Of a DNA stretch of 64,000 nt, positions 63,216 through 64,000 are shown one piece after another. Both the position numbers and the translations under genes were made by a program. This stretch comes from a virus. The notes below the pieces were generated by a model. It ran no database searches, had not been told where the DNA came from, and saw only the letters and a list, made by a program, of their open reading frames with translations. How positions within the stretch are numbered: position 1 is the stretch's first letter; the number at the start of each line of letters is the position of its first letter. The stretch lies in IMG/VR virus record IMGVR_UViG_3300021365_000014, positions 1 to 64,000 of that record, one strand, 5' to 3'.

Positions 63216-64000
63216 ATGGACCAAGAATTAAGAGAACTACTGAAACAGGTAATCGACGACCCTAACATCCGTAAGGCCCGGGAGGAGGCCTACAAGCAAA
63301 AATTAAAAGAAACAAAGAACGGACTAGAAGCCAACAAACTTAAACTTAAAGAAATACAGGAACTGAGGAGAACCCTATCTCTTTATGTGAAAGATCAGGA
63401 CAAGAGAAGAGAATTAATTGGGATCATTGACAAACAGATAGATTCCACAGAAAATCTAATTGACCAAAATGAGAAAATATTAGAAACTTCCAAGAAACTT
63501 GGAGACAGTTTCGTAGGATTAGGCAAAGCGGCATTTCGGGGAGAAGGATCCATTAGTGCATTCACAGACAATGTGAAAGGACTAGGACTTCTCGGTAACA
63601 GATTAGATGTTAATATCGAGACGTTTAGGCAACTGTCACAGTCGGGTGCTAACTTTGGACAGAGCATAGTTGAACTGAGGACGGCGGCGGCAAGTGCGGC
63701 ACTGCCATTGGACGACTTCGCGGCCTTGGTTGCAAACAATTCACAGAACTTGGCGGCCCTGTTCGGATCAACAACTCAAGGTGCACAAGCCATTGCAAGA
63801 TTAGGAGCACAGACCAGAGAACTTGGCATAGAAAGATTGGCTCCGTTGGGACTTACAGTTGATGAAATAAATGAAACTTTGCTATTGAACTTGGATTCGC
63901 AAAGAAGAACAGGAATACTTAACACACTGACTGATCAGCAAAGGACTCAAAGTGCTATAAATTTTGCGGAACAGTTAGACAGACTGGCAAAACTAACAGG
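63216..64000 (+). CDS. Tape-measure-like structural protein, N-terminal part
   Basis: ATG at 63216; the frame stays open to the window end (261 residues seen). The N-terminus is a long coiled coil (about 1-85, Lys/Glu/Leu rich), followed by a Gly/Ala-rich membrane-like or amphipathic segment (KLGDSFVGLGKAAFRGEGSI). Alternating helical stretches follow. This is the usual look of a tail tape measure or hub protein. It lies beside gp26/gp51 under its own late promoter. The C-terminus is outside the window. Confidence 0.6.
   Translation, partial: MDQELRELLKQVIDDPNIRKAREEAYKQKLKETKNGLEANKLKLKEIQELRRTLSLYVKDQDKRRELIGIIDKQIDSTENLIDQNEKILETSKKLGDSFVGLGKAAFRGEGSISAFTDNVKGLGLLGNRLDVNIETFRQLSQSGANFGQSIVELRTAAASAALPLDDFAALVANNSQNLAALFGSTTQGAQAIARLGAQTRELGIERLAPLGLTVDEINETLLLNLDSQRRTGILNTLTDQQRTQSAINFAEQLDRLAKLT

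Noticed and set aside
1-64000. CRISPR array, insertion sequence, integrase or attachment site
   Set aside because: No regularly spaced repeats, no transposase or integrase motifs and no tRNA gene to serve as an att site were seen.
1-64000. Cyanophage host assignment through photosynthesis genes
   Set aside because: No psbA, psbD, hli or related gene is present in this window, so only a general T4-like marine phage assignment is made.

Overview
The window is part of the genome of a T4-like (contractile-tailed) marine bacteriophage. It carries phage T4 baseplate genes gp5, gp6, gp25, gp26, gp51 and gp53, the recombination nuclease gp46/gp47, the late sigma factor gp55, and T4-type late promoters (TATAAATA) in front of structural genes. 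Gene packing is extreme, with ATGA, GTGA and TAATG overlaps throughout. Many small conserved proteins and very large tail-fibre or baseplate proteins resemble those of cyanophages and SAR11 phages. I saw no photosystem gene and no tRNA, so the host cannot be named. Both edges cut genes: a VWA-type protein at the left and a tape-measure-like protein at the right.

Layout. 1-4559 (plus): end of a VWA/metallopeptidase-like protein, tiny membrane proteins, phage hypotheticals, then a PIG-L type deacetylase and an NAD-dependent sugar epimerase. 4525-19570 (minus): a 15 kb, fully overlapping operon of putative modification enzymes. In transcription order it encodes a small conserved protein, two GT-A-like glycosyltransferases, a 100-residue hypothetical, a third GT-like protein, five tandem radical SAM enzymes with an N-terminal auxiliary-cluster (twitch-like) module, an SGNH-like protein, a 34-residue protein, a GNAT enzyme, a zinc-ribbon protein, a carbamoyltransferase, a tiny lipoprotein, a DegT-type aminotransferase and a duplicated GT-like protein. 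19619-29199 (minus): tail-fibre-like and virion proteins, including a glycine-rich fibre ending in a Hint domain, interrupted by a GNAT/SDR/2OG-oxygenase enzyme cassette. 29209-51277 (minus): the baseplate block with a 4341-residue giant protein, then gp6, gp25, gp5, a 727-residue hub-region protein, gp53 and a tube-cap-like protein. 51396-57875 (plus): gp55, gp47, two small inserted genes, gp46, a B12-type radical SAM protein and an unknown protein. 57930-59292 (minus): a short PLP-fold enzyme and a 2OG oxygenase. 59336-61273: a histone-like small protein with a terminator, a GIY-YIG nuclease, a roughly 400-500 base non-coding region rich in hairpins, and an arginyltransferase-like acyltransferase. 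61215-64000: small proteins, gp51, gp26, face-to-face late promoters and the start of a tape-measure-like gene.

How it fits together. gp46/gp47 and gp55 are the recombination and late-transcription machinery, and late transcription drives the baseplate genes in both directions. The sugar, radical SAM, carbamoyl, amino and glycosyl transfer genes look like one pathway that builds and transfers an unusual modified sugar or small group. Its target could be phage DNA, a virion protein or the host surface; the sequence alone does not decide. The most novel items are the five-member radical SAM array with two auxiliary-cluster subtypes, the hairpin-rich non-coding region near 60.1-60.5 kb, and the giant baseplate protein with a cupredoxin-like domain that keeps a full copper-ligand set.
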